Source: a virus | IMG/VR virus record: IMGVR_UViG_3300037042_002495 | Coordinates: 1-33,376 of that record | DNA length: 33,376 nucleotides | Reading direction: 5' to 3' (one strand) | Part shown: in pieces, positions 8,323 through 16,670 of the stretch | Numbering within the stretch: position 1 is the first letter of the stretch | How the letters are laid out: each line of letters starts with the position of its first letter | Notes under the pieces: model-generated | What the model was told of the DNA's origin: nothing | The model's database searches: none | What the model saw: the letters and a program-made list of their open reading frames with translations, nothing else | Translations under genes and position numbers: made by a program

Positions 8323-8961
8323 ATGAAAAATTACTATAACGTTGTTCTGAATAAAACAAATATTAAAGTTAAAAAAATTCTCGAGATAGGTTCTAGAGAT
8401 GGTAATGACGCGAATTTTTTAAAAAAATTATTTAACCTAAATGATGAAGATGTTTGGGTTGTGGAACCCAATCCAATTAAAATAAAGGAAATAAAAGAAA
8501 AATATCCTAAAATAAACTTAGTAGAATTTGCAATTTCTAATACAGAAGGGGAACACACATTCAACCAAGTAGTTGGGGATGATATTAGTGCCGGAACTAG
8601 TTCTTTAATAGATAGGGCGGACGATTGGTATGAAAAAACAAAAACAAATAAAATTATCGTTAATACTATTAGAGGTGAAAAATTATTAGAAATTATAAAA
8701 GAAGAAATTGATGTTTGTAAAATAGATGTTGAAGGTTTTACATATGAAGTTTTAGAAAGTTTTGATAAAAAATTATCTAATATTAAATCATTACATGTTG
8801 AGTGTGAACATAAAGAAGTTTGGAAGACTCAAAAATTATATGAAGAAATTAAAGATTTTTTAAATAAAAAAAATTTTGTCGAAGTTTATTTTTCATTTAC
8901 ATCTGAACATAAATTACAATCAGATAGTATTTGGGTTTATAAAGATTATTTAAAAATATAA
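8323..8961 (+). CDS. FkbM-family SAM-dependent methyltransferase
   Basis: A 212-residue protein of usual size. The SAM-binding motif I is at residues 19-29 (ILEIGSRDGND), followed by VWVVEPNP, the acidic end of the second strand. The family hallmark CKIDVEGFTYEVL lies at about 132-143. FkbM enzymes usually O-methylate sugars or polyketides, so in this island it probably caps or decorates a glycan made by the neighbouring transferases. It begins one base after the previous stop. Confidence 0.85.
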   Translation: MKNYYNVVLNKTNIKVKKILEIGSRDGNDANFLKKLFNLNDEDVWVVEPNPIKIKEIKEKYPKINLVEFAISNTEGEHTFNQVVGDDISAGTSSLIDRADDWYEKTKTNKIIVNTIRGEKLLEIIKEEIDVCKIDVEGFTYEVLESFDKKLSNIKSLHVECEHKEVWKTQKLYEEIKDFLNKKNFVEVYFSFTSEHKLQSDSIWVYKDYLKI

Positions 8962-8963
8962 TT

Positions 8964-9647
8964 ATGAAAATCTTAATTTTAGTAATGTCTCATGACACTG
9001 ACGATATAAATTTTACAACATATAAAAAAATTTGGAATAAAATTCTTGGAGATGTCAAAGTTAAAAAACTACCTATAGATATTCGATTTCTTTATTGTGA
9101 TTCAAATATTTCTGAAGAATATATACTTGATGGGAATAAAATTATATCAAAATGTGAAGAAAACTATTGGCATTCATTACTGGTTAAAGTTTTGAACGGT
9201 TTAAATTATTCAAACGTAAATAATTATGATTTAACTTTTAAAACAAATCTATCCACAATAATAAATTTAGATAGATTTTATGATTATTGTAACCAAGTTA
9301 AAAATAAGAAATACGTTTACGATGGTATATTTGGTAAATATAAAGATTTTTACTTTTGTTCTGGTGCCGGCTATTTATTGGATAATGAGAGTGTAAAAAT
9401 AATTTTAAAGAATAAACACTTGTCAAATAATGAATGGACTGACGATATTTTTATCGGGCATATTTTAAATAAATTAAACAATATTACCCCTAATATTGGT
9501 AATATGTCTAGATATGACATAATTAAACAAAATCAAAATATTGATGAAAATAAAGTATTAAACTCGACACATATTAGAATAAAAATTAGAGTTTTAGACT
9601 ATGATTCGGTTATGACTGAAAAAGTTTATAAAATATTAACAAAATAA
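8964..9647 (+). CDS. Glycosyltransferase, fringe/GT31-like pattern
   Basis: A 227-residue protein. MKILILVMSHDTDD opens the fold, and NYDLTFKTNLSTIINLDRFYDYC is like the strand and helix around the acidic site of beta-3-glycosyltransferase-type enzymes, although a clear D-x-D is not visible. FCSGAGYLLDNESVKIIL and WTDDIFIGHILNKL match the order sGagYllS... then (E/D)D-x-x-x-G that is typical of fringe-like families, with the catalytic-base Asp in the latter. Assignment is by pattern and context. Confidence 0.6.
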   Translation: MKILILVMSHDTDDINFTTYKKIWNKILGDVKVKKLPIDIRFLYCDSNISEEYILDGNKIISKCEENYWHSLLVKVLNGLNYSNVNNYDLTFKTNLSTIINLDRFYDYCNQVKNKKYVYDGIFGKYKDFYFCSGAGYLLDNESVKIILKNKHLSNNEWTDDIFIGHILNKLNNITPNIGNMSRYDIIKQNQNIDENKVLNSTHIRIKIRVLDYDSVMTEKVYKILTK

Positions 9648-9653
9648 ATTTAT

Positions 9654-10637
9654 ATGAAAATTGCGATAGTTGGAGCGGGTTGGGTTGGATGTCATTTAGC
9701 GTATAAATTTAAAGATTCCCACAACATAAAATTATATGAAAAAAATAGTGAAATTTTTTTAGGGTCTTCATTATTTAATCAAAATAGGCTTCATTTAGGG
9801 TTTCATTATCCAAGAAATTCTGAAACTAGGGATTTATGTAAAAACACTTTTGAAAATTTTTTGATTGATTATAAGTTTTTAACAAAAAAAATAGATAAGA
9901 ACATTTACTGTATCCCTAAATTAAAATCTTATTTAGATTTTAATACTTTTTTAAAAATATATTCAGATTATGAAATTGAATTATCCGACACCAATCTTAA
10001 AAATATATCTGGTTGTATTAATACCAAAGAACGTTTTATAGATGCTAATAAAGCAAAAAATTTTTTTGAGGGTGTATTAAACGGATTAATAATATATGAA
10101 AAAATTAATAAAACAAAATTAAAAAAATTATCCAAAAATTTTGATATTGTTGTAGATTGTACTAATAACGAAAACGAAATAATTAAAAAAAATGTATTCT
10201 ATGAATTAACAATATCTTTAATTTATGAAAAAAATAACGAAACTGATTTTGATTCTTTAACCTTAGTTGATGGAAAATTATTTTCGTTATTTCCGTATAA
10301 AAATAATCAATATACGTTAACTGATGTTGAATTTACACCTATTAAAAAATTTAAAACTTTTAAAGAAGTTCATACTCATCAAAAAAAAATAACCCCTAAA
10401 TATATAAAAAAAATAAGGGGATTGATTGAAGGCAAGGTATTTGAATATTATCCCTCATTTAGTAAAGATTTTACATATAAAGACTATTTTTTTTCGACTA
10501 AAACAAAAACTGACAATTTATCTGATTCAAGATATCCAATAATTAAAAAACAAGGTAATGTTATTTCTTGTTTTACAGGTAAAATACAAGGTATCTACAT
10601 AATAGAAGAATTTTTAAAAAAAATAATATCTCAATGA
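9654..10637 (+). CDS. FAD-dependent oxidoreductase of sugar/capsule loci type
   Basis: A 327-residue protein. The dinucleotide-binding motif GAGWVG is at residues 7-12, followed by the acidic end of the second strand at KLYEKN. FNQNRLHLGFHYPRN near residue 38 is characteristic of a group of FAD-linked oxidoreductases encoded in LPS and capsule loci. DIVVDCTNNE near residue 165 is the second nucleotide-contact strand. It may oxidise or rearrange a sugar before transfer; UDP-galactopyranose mutase shares this fold, but the substrate is not evident. Its stop overlaps the next start by four bases. Confidence 0.65.
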   Translation: MKIAIVGAGWVGCHLAYKFKDSHNIKLYEKNSEIFLGSSLFNQNRLHLGFHYPRNSETRDLCKNTFENFLIDYKFLTKKIDKNIYCIPKLKSYLDFNTFLKIYSDYEIELSDTNLKNISGCINTKERFIDANKAKNFFEGVLNGLIIYEKINKTKLKKLSKNFDIVVDCTNNENEIIKKNVFYELTISLIYEKNNETDFDSLTLVDGKLFSLFPYKNNQYTLTDVEFTPIKKFKTFKEVHTHQKKITPKYIKKIRGLIEGKVFEYYPSFSKDFTYKDYFFSTKTKTDNLSDSRYPIIKKQGNVISCFTGKIQGIYIIEEFLKKIISQ

Positions 10638-11401
10638 ATATTTTAATTGGACACACAGGATTAATTGGAGAAACTTTAAAAGAAAAAATAAATTTTGATT
10701 TTGTATATAATTCAAAAAATATAAGTAATTTTGACAAACAAGTGTCAAACGGAAATAATTTATGGTTATCTTGTTTACCCGCAACTAAATGGTTAGTGAA
10801 TAAAAATTTACAAGAGGATATTCAAAATATTAATTTTTTAATTAATATTTTAACTAAAAAAAACTACAACAATGTTTTTTTATTTTCCACAATTGACGTT
10901 TATAATGATTCTCCGTCATTAGTTAATGAAAATTACTTCCCAAATATAAAAGAGTTAAGTTACGGAAGTAATAGATATTTTTTTGAAAAATTGGTTGATA
11001 AATTTTTAGAATATAATAATTTAAAAATTTTTAGATTACCAGCGGTTTTTGGGAAAAAAATAAAAAAAAATATTTTATATGATTTAATAAACGGAAATGA
11101 AATTAATAAAATAAAAAGTAACTCGTCATACCAATGGTATAATTTAGAAAATCTTTATGATGATGTTTTATTTTATAATTCAAATTATCGTGATGATAAA
11201 ATTTTTAATTTTTTTAATGAACCTATACCAACAATTGAAATTTTAAATTTTTTTCCCGATTATATAAATCAAGTCGAGAAAAATAATATTCCTATAGAGT
11301 ACAATTACACTACAAAATTTAAAAAAAATGGTTACTTTAAAAGTAAAGAAGGAACTTTAACAGAAATTAAAAAATTTATTAATGAATTTAGCGTTAAGTA
11401 A
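10634..11401 (+). CDS. NAD(P)-dependent SDR, sugar epimerase/reductase-like
   Basis: A 255-residue extended-SDR-like protein. The nucleotide-binding glycine motif G-x-x-G-x-x-G is at residues 6-12 (GHTGLIG). LFSTIDVYND at 83-92 gives the catalytic Ser or Thr. The usual Y-x-x-x-K is replaced by Y110-GSN-R114, and KIFRLPAVFGKK follows as the RlpxvyG element of sugar-nucleotide epimerases and reductases. It probably makes or modifies a nucleotide sugar or sugar precursor. The Lys to Arg change may lower or alter activity. Confidence 0.65.
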   Translation: MNILIGHTGLIGETLKEKINFDFVYNSKNISNFDKQVSNGNNLWLSCLPATKWLVNKNLQEDIQNINFLINILTKKNYNNVFLFSTIDVYNDSPSLVNENYFPNIKELSYGSNRYFFEKLVDKFLEYNNLKIFRLPAVFGKKIKKNILYDLINGNEINKIKSNSSYQWYNLENLYDDVLFYNSNYRDDKIFNFFNEPIPTIEILNFFPDYINQVEKNNIPIEYNYTTKFKKNGYFKSKEGTLTEIKKFINEFSVK

Positions 11402-12143
11402 TTTAGCTTGGGATTACGGGGATGATTCTATTTTTGAAAATTTAAAAAGTAATGATATCGAGTTAATTGAATTTGTTTTTACAAAACTTTGTAATTGGGA
11501 TTCTTTAAACGATAATTTAATTTACGATTTTTTAAAAAAAATTAATTCCCATAATTTAAAAATAAAATCTGTACAATCATTATTCCATAATATTAATTGT
11601 AATACTATTTGTGATTATTCTGTCGTTATACCTCATTTTGAAAAATTAATACATTACTGTAAAATTTTATCTTGCGAGATTTTGGTATTGGGTTCCCCAA
11701 ATTTAAGAAATCTGAATAATTCATCACAAAATGATTTAAATAAAGTTTTTTTGCAATTAGATAGAATGTTAAGAAATACTAATATCCAAATTTCAATAGA
11801 ACCTAATTCTAAATTATATGGTGGTAATTTTTTCTTTAATGTTTTAGAAATAATTAATTTTATTGAGGGAAACAAGTTAAAAAATGTAAAAACTATGATT
11901 GATACTCACAATTTAATAAATGAAGGGTTTTTACCTGAAATAGAATTAATTAATAATTTTAAATTTATAAATCATATACACATATCAGAAAATAATTTGG
12001 ATGTTCTAAATGATATTAAATTCCACCAAAAATTTTCAAAAACCTTAAAAAAAATAGGATATGAAAAAATAATAACGTATGAAGTAAAGAAACAAAATAA
12101 TGTTTGGGATAGTGTAAAATTATTTACCGAAATCTACAAATAA
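11382..12143 (+). CDS. Sugar-phosphate isomerase/epimerase-like TIM barrel
   Basis: A 253-residue protein of the xylose-isomerase-like barrel family (AP endonuclease 2 superfamily). MNLALSNLAWDYG opens the first strand. The metal-binding shell is visible as SIEPN (Glu140), MIDTHN (Asp174, His176), HIHIS (His198/His200) and TYEVK near 230. It overlaps the SDR gene by 20 bases, the largest overlap in the island. Likely role is sugar interconversion for the same glycan pathway; an endonuclease role is possible but less likely given the neighbours. Confidence 0.7.
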   Translation: MNLALSNLAWDYGDDSIFENLKSNDIELIEFVFTKLCNWDSLNDNLIYDFLKKINSHNLKIKSVQSLFHNINCNTICDYSVVIPHFEKLIHYCKILSCEILVLGSPNLRNLNNSSQNDLNKVFLQLDRMLRNTNIQISIEPNSKLYGGNFFFNVLEIINFIEGNKLKNVKTMIDTHNLINEGFLPEIELINNFKFINHIHISENNLDVLNDIKFHQKFSKTLKKIGYEKIITYEVKKQNNVWDSVKLFTEIYK

Positions 12144-12167
12144 TTAAAAAAATTACCTGTTTATACT

Positions 12168-12406
12168 ATGATATTTGAAGACAAAATAATTAATTCCCCC
12201 CAACCGGACCTCAAACAACAGGAGAGAACTCTTTCTCCCCAGTTAACTCCAATGGTAACGAGAGGAAAGATAAATTATATGAACTATTAACTAACAATGA
12301 ATTTATTAAAGTTGTTGAGGATGCTTTATGTTTAGATAAAAATCATTTATTTTATAATAAACCTTATGAAGATTGGTATATAAATAGTAATTTATTAATG
12401 GTTTAA
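12168..12406 (+). pseudogene. Small gene split by an apparent -1 frameshift at a C6 run
   Basis: This lies in the only gene-free gap near 300 bases (12144-12422). An ATG frame (MIFEDKIINSPQ) starts at 12168 and ends at 12290 after 40 codons. A second frame, one base back, is open from 12193 to a stop at 12404-12406 and reads like real protein (KLYELLTNNEFIKVVEDAL, then KPYEDWYINSNLLMV). Adding one C to the run at 12196-12201 fuses both into a protein of about 79 residues with no internal stop. A hairpin (GGAGAGA with TTTCTCC, 12221-12238) lies downstream. Either a mutation or sequencing error in the C run, or programmed frameshifting. No family recognised. Confidence 0.55.
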
Positions 12407-12422
12407 TTATAAAATATAATAT

Positions 12423-13931
12423 ATGATAACAATAGTTTACTCAACACATAAAGATTCCGAATATAATAACAAATTTAGACAACATTTGTTACAAACTGTT
12501 GGGTTTAAAGATGTGCAAATATTAGAATATGTTAACCATAATGAACATTCGTTATCGGAGCTCTACAACAAAGGTATCTCAGAGTCAATATACAATATTG
12601 TTGTATGTTGCCATAATGACATTAAGTTAGAGAAAGATTGGGGTAAAAAATTATTATTAGATTTTATTTCCAATGACGACTATGGAATTATTGGTAAGGC
12701 AGGTTCTTGTTATTTCCCCGAATCAGGTGTATATTGGGAAAGGATGGGTCAAACAATGGTTGGTCAGGTATACCATCATCCTGAAGGAAGTAAAAAATGG
12801 GTGAATAACTATTCGGCAAAACTACCTCACTTAATACCTGTTGTAACAATCGATGGGCTTTTTATTTCATTTGATAAAACTAAGATAAAACATAACTTTG
12901 ACGAAACAATTGGTATGTTTCATTTTTATGACCATTCATTTTGTTTACCAAATTATTTAGACGGTGTTAAAATTGGTGTAACATCTTCTTTTGAAATTAC
13001 TCACCAATCAGTTGGTCAACCAAATCAAGAATTTTTTGATAGTAAAATTAAGTTCTTAGAAAAATGGAAACATAAACTACCATTAGATTTAAAACCTACC
13101 AAGGTATATGTTCCTGAGATTAAAGAAAAACCATTAAAAAATATTGGTAAAGTCGCCATTATTATTCCAACAAAAGGAAAAGTTAATCTTTTATTTGATT
13201 GTGTATCTTCGTTCTATGAACATTGTAACAAAGACCTATTTGATATTTTTATTGCCGATACTGGGTCATCAGACTCTGAAAAAGAGTGGATTAAAAATAA
13301 AGTATTACCCTTTGGTAATATTAAATTATTAGAATACGATTATTATAATTTTGCTAAGATAAATAATGATGTGGTAAAAAACCATATTACCAAAGATTAC
13401 GAGTTTGTTTTATTCTGTAATAATGACATTAAAATATTAAATAATGTTGTTTATGGGATGTTAAAAATATTTAAAGACAATCCTAGAACAGGTACTGTTG
13501 GTTGTAGACTTCACTTTGAAGATAATACAGTACAACATGACGGTATTGTCACATTTGTAGATAAAAATCAATCCTTCAGAATTTCTCATTTAAACTTACG
13601 AAGTTACTACTCATATACCTTACACACTAAAAAACTTGTTGGTAGTACAGGAGCGTTGTTAATGATTCGAAAATCGGTATTTGAAAAATGTGACTTTTTT
13701 AATGAAAACTACGCTGGTTGTTTTGAGGATGTTGAGTTAAATTTAAAATGTATTTTATTAGGTTACGATAATTATTATGACGGTAGTTTGGTCTCTTATC
13801 ACTATGAAAGTCAAACGAGAAATGAAGACCCTGAGATAAGAAATAAGCAGACTCAGGACTATCAAAAAAATTTACTCCCATTTGTTGTAAAACATTTAGA
13901 CAAACTAAAAAACTACATTATCGTAAGATAA
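12423..13931 (+). CDS. Two-domain glycosyltransferase (GT2 C-terminal domain)
   Basis: A 502-residue protein with two transferase-like halves. Residues 1-230 start ITIVYSTHKDSEYNN and contain NIVVCCHNDIKLEKDWG, a GT2-like unit with H-N-D in place of D-x-D. Residues 240-500 form a standard GT2 domain: VAIIIPTKGKVNLLFDCVSS, IFIADTGSSDSEKEW, FVLFCNNDIKIL (acidic metal site), LVGSTGALLMIRKSVFE and FNENYAGCFEDVELNLKC, where the E-D is the usual catalytic base region. It may add two sugars in sequence. Its base composition is less extreme than that of the island upstream. Confidence 0.85.
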   Translation: MITIVYSTHKDSEYNNKFRQHLLQTVGFKDVQILEYVNHNEHSLSELYNKGISESIYNIVVCCHNDIKLEKDWGKKLLLDFISNDDYGIIGKAGSCYFPESGVYWERMGQTMVGQVYHHPEGSKKWVNNYSAKLPHLIPVVTIDGLFISFDKTKIKHNFDETIGMFHFYDHSFCLPNYLDGVKIGVTSSFEITHQSVGQPNQEFFDSKIKFLEKWKHKLPLDLKPTKVYVPEIKEKPLKNIGKVAIIIPTKGKVNLLFDCVSSFYEHCNKDLFDIFIADTGSSDSEKEWIKNKVLPFGNIKLLEYDYYNFAKINNDVVKNHITKDYEFVLFCNNDIKILNNVVYGMLKIFKDNPRTGTVGCRLHFEDNTVQHDGIVTFVDKNQSFRISHLNLRSYYSYTLHTKKLVGSTGALLMIRKSVFEKCDFFNENYAGCFEDVELNLKCILLGYDNYYDGSLVSYHYESQTRNEDPEIRNKQTQDYQKNLLPFVVKHLDKLKNYIIVR

Positions 13932-13944
13932 AAAATCAAATTAG

Positions 13945-13974
13945 TTTACATTATAGTAATTTGGAATACCTTTA
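13945..13974 (+). promoter_or_regulatory. Host-type promoter candidate before phoH
   Basis: TTTA at 13945-13948, 18 bases, then TACCTTTA at 13967-13974. Each box is one base off the Bacteroidota consensus TTTG/TAnnTTTG. It sits in the short gap before the ATG at 13991. Confidence 0.35.
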
Positions 13975-13990
13975 AATTAAAAAATTTATA

Positions 13991-14722
13991 ATGCAAAAAA
14001 ACAAACCGAATAAAACTCACCCTCCTGATGAGTTTAAAAAGACGTTAAATAGGAAGGAATTAATTTCGGAAGTCATTAAGAAAAAAACCAAAGACAAATT
14101 TTTAACTGTTAACCAAAAAAAATATTACGACACATTAATTTCAAGTGAAATAACTGTTTGTTCAGGACCTGCGGGTGTTGGTAAAAGTTATATAACTATG
14201 AAAGCCGCGATTGACTTGATTGCCAACCCATCAACTCCATATGAAAAAATTATTATTGTTAGACCTGCCGTTGAAGCAGAAGAAAAATTAGGTTCTTTAC
14301 CAGGAAACGTTGAGGAGAAATTAGACCCATATATTTTCCCGTCATATTATTTGATGAATAAAATTATCGGTAAAGAAACCAGAGAAAAACTAAAAGAACT
14401 TGACATTATTGAGGTCTTCGCATTGGCTTATATGAGAGGAATGAATATTGATAATTCAATTCTTATTTTTGAAGAAGGTCAAAACGCATCACCAAGTCAA
14501 ATGAAATTATTATTAACTCGAATAGGGTTTAATAGTAAATTTTTCATATCAGGAGATGTTGAACAATCTGATAAATATAAAAATAAAACTCAGAGTGGTT
14601 TATGGGACGCAATCGAAAAATTTAGGGATAGTGGAGACATATCCGTTTTTGAATTCAAAGATAAAAACGATATTGTCAGAAATAAGTTGATAACTAAAAT
14701 TTTAGAAAAATACGAAGAATAA
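13991..14722 (+). CDS. phoH: PhoH-like ATPase
   Basis: A 243-residue PhoH-type P-loop protein. Walker A is at residues 59-66 (GPAGVGKS). IIIVRPAVEAEEKLGSLPG near 86 is the family-specific stretch (V-R-P, then G-x-L-P-G). Walker B and the following motif are at 156-164 (ILIFEEGQN), where most members have DEAQN, so the Walker B Asp is Glu here. LLTRIGFNSKFFISGD supplies the sensor region with the R and G-D. PhoH proteins are common in phages; an RNA-related helicase or ATPase role is assumed for the family, not proven. It overlaps the next gene by one base. Confidence 0.92.
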   Translation: MQKNKPNKTHPPDEFKKTLNRKELISEVIKKKTKDKFLTVNQKKYYDTLISSEITVCSGPAGVGKSYITMKAAIDLIANPSTPYEKIIIVRPAVEAEEKLGSLPGNVEEKLDPYIFPSYYLMNKIIGKETREKLKELDIIEVFALAYMRGMNIDNSILIFEEGQNASPSQMKLLLTRIGFNSKFFISGDVEQSDKYKNKTQSGLWDAIEKFRDSGDISVFEFKDKNDIVRNKLITKILEKYEE

Positions 14723-15324
14723 TGAGAATTGGTATTGAAATAAATGGGGTTTTGAGGAATACAATTGGGAAGATTGAACAAACATACCAAAAATATTTAA
14801 TCGATAAAACTGACGGTATTGAGAACGAGAAATCGTTTGAATATGGTATGATATTACCCGTTGATAGTTTAATGTTAAAGGACCATTTTAAATTCCAAAA
14901 CGATGAGGAGTTATTTTCTTTTTTATACGAAGAATTCCCAATGGAAATTTTTGGTCATTCACAATCATCAGAATACTCAACATTCAACGATTTAAATGAG
15001 GTATACGTTAATTTACGAGATAACCATGATTTAATTATTGTTTCGGACGAAATTGGTAAATCTAAACCCGCATCTTTATTTTTTATATCTAAGTTTGGGT
15101 GTCAGTTAGAAAAAATAAAATTTTATAGTAATTACACAATTAATTCCATGTGGAATGAAATTGACCTTTTACTTACGGCAAATCCCGCATTATTATTAGA
15201 ACATCCGTCAGATAAAATATTAATTAAATATGAAACTGATTATAATAAAAACATAAATACTTCCCATACTATTAAGTCTCTTAAAGAATTGGAAGACAAA
15301 TTAAAAAAAATTATATCATGTTAA
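14722..15324 (+). CDS. HAD-like protein without the catalytic Asp pair
   Basis: A 200-residue protein. MRIGIEINGVLRNT aligns with HAD motif I (hhhhD-x-D-G-x-L), but both Asp positions are changed, to Glu6 and Asn8. NHDLIIVSDEIGKSKPAS near residue 105 looks like motif II (Ser) and the start of the cap-linker. IKFYSNYTINSMWNEIDLLLTANPALL could cover the region of motifs III and IV. If the fold is right the protein should not form the normal aspartyl-phosphate, so it may bind a phosphorylated ligand or a partner instead. It overlaps phoH by one base and the next gene by seven. Confidence 0.55.
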   Translation: MRIGIEINGVLRNTIGKIEQTYQKYLIDKTDGIENEKSFEYGMILPVDSLMLKDHFKFQNDEELFSFLYEEFPMEIFGHSQSSEYSTFNDLNEVYVNLRDNHDLIIVSDEIGKSKPASLFFISKFGCQLEKIKFYSNYTINSMWNEIDLLLTANPALLLEHPSDKILIKYETDYNKNINTSHTIKSLKELEDKLKKIISC

Positions 15325-15587
15325 AAATATTAGGAGAACACTATTACTTAGATTTAGACAAAATAGAGTCGTTTACAAACGCAGCCCCATTAGAAAACTT
15401 TACAGGTGTTTCTGAAAACCATATAAGTGTGGTTAAATATGATATGGTTAAACTACTCATTGAGATTTTAATGACCGAAAATGAACAGATTGATGAAACA
15501 TTGGGTATGAAAAGTAATGAGATATCTATACCATTTAAACTGGCGTTTAACAGTTTGATAAATAAAAAATTAATAAACAAATACTAA
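15318..15587 (+). CDS. Small unknown protein
   Basis: An 89-residue protein (starts MLKILGEHYYLDLDKIESF, ends NSLINKKLINKY). It is acidic with probable helices in the second half (VKLLIEILMTENEQIDETLG). Its ATG lies inside the last codons of the HAD-like gene and the next gene starts four bases after its stop, so it is in the same operon. No family recognised. Confidence 0.7.
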   Translation: MLKILGEHYYLDLDKIESFTNAAPLENFTGVSENHISVVKYDMVKLLIEILMTENEQIDETLGMKSNEISIPFKLAFNSLINKKLINKY

Positions 15588-15591
15588 AAAT

Positions 15592-16650
15592 ATGAATCAA
15601 GAACAAATTAAAAAAGTAGAAAAATCAATTCAGAACATGAAAGATAAGAAATCAAAAATCTATCTTTTAGTTCAAGACACTAAAGGCAACGCTAAAGCAT
15701 CAATCGCTTATAGTTACCGTTTAGGTGTGACCTTATCAAAACAAGGATATAATATGATTATGTTACATGAAAAATCAGATTATACAGGTGTTTCGGAATG
15801 GTTAGGTAGTGAATATATGGAATTACCTCATCAATCAATTGAAGGTCAAAACTTAGAAGTTTCTCCTGAGGATTTTATAATTGTTCCTGAACTTTATGGG
15901 TTTGTTATGAGTCAAATCACAAAATTACCTTGTGGTAAAATTGTATTATGTCAATCATATGACCATATGTTAGAAACATTACAACCAGGTCAAACTTGGG
16001 CTCAATTAGGGTTCTACAAATGTATAACAACTTCTGAGACACAAAAAGAATACATATCAAATGTTATGAGAGGGGTATCTATCGATATTATTCCACCATA
16101 CATTTCGGAAAATTTTAGATTACAACCATTACCACCAAAACCAATGATTGCAATTCACACTAGAGAACAAAGAGATACTGCGAACATCATTAAAAATTTC
16201 TACATTAAATTCCCTCAATATAGATGGATTACATTCAGAGATATGAGAAGGTTAACCGAAAAACAATTTGCGGACGCTTTACAAGACTGTTTTCTTTCTG
16301 TATGGGTAGACGAGACAAGTTCTTTTGGTACCTTCCCTCTTGAGTCAATGAAGTCAAATGTACCTGTATTAGGATTGGTACCTAATCTTGCACCATCATG
16401 GATGAACGAAGATAATGGTCTTTGGATTAATAATAAAAATCAAATAGTAGATTTTGTCGCAGACTTTTTACAAAATTGGTTAGAAGACAATGTTAATGAA
16501 AAAATGTACGAATCAATGTTAATAACTGTAAATGAATCAAGCACAAAAACTGATTTTGAAAAAAATGTGATTTCTCTTTTTGACGGATTCCTTCAAACAA
16601 GATTAAACTCTTTTGAAGAACAATTAAATAAACTAACCCCAACAGAATAA
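15592..16650 (+). CDS. GT-B glycosyltransferase
   Basis: A 352-residue protein. IYLLVQDTKGNAKASIAYSY and GYNMIMLHEKSDY form the first Rossmann domain, and FIIVPELYGFVMSQ gives the inter-strand region. PKPMIAIHTREQRD opens the second domain. LSVWVDETSSFGTFPLESMKSNVPVLGL near residue 240 contains the acidic/Gly-rich donor-binding site (FGTFPLESM is the GT4-like E-x-x-x-x-x-P/E element), and VPNLAPSWMNEDNGLW continues it. It is soluble, with no signal peptide. It is followed by a GT2 enzyme, so the two probably act in one pathway. Confidence 0.75.
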   Translation: MNQEQIKKVEKSIQNMKDKKSKIYLLVQDTKGNAKASIAYSYRLGVTLSKQGYNMIMLHEKSDYTGVSEWLGSEYMELPHQSIEGQNLEVSPEDFIIVPELYGFVMSQITKLPCGKIVLCQSYDHMLETLQPGQTWAQLGFYKCITTSETQKEYISNVMRGVSIDIIPPYISENFRLQPLPPKPMIAIHTREQRDTANIIKNFYIKFPQYRWITFRDMRRLTEKQFADALQDCFLSVWVDETSSFGTFPLESMKSNVPVLGLVPNLAPSWMNEDNGLWINNKNQIVDFVADFLQNWLEDNVNEKMYESMLITVNESSTKTDFEKNVISLFDGFLQTRLNSFEEQLNKLTPTE

Positions 16651-16670
16651 AAAAAATAAAAATATATACT

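Noticed and set aside
12144-12422. The gap as a plain noncoding spacer.
   Set aside because: One frame reads as continuous coding sequence to 12406, so it is treated as a broken or frameshifted gene.
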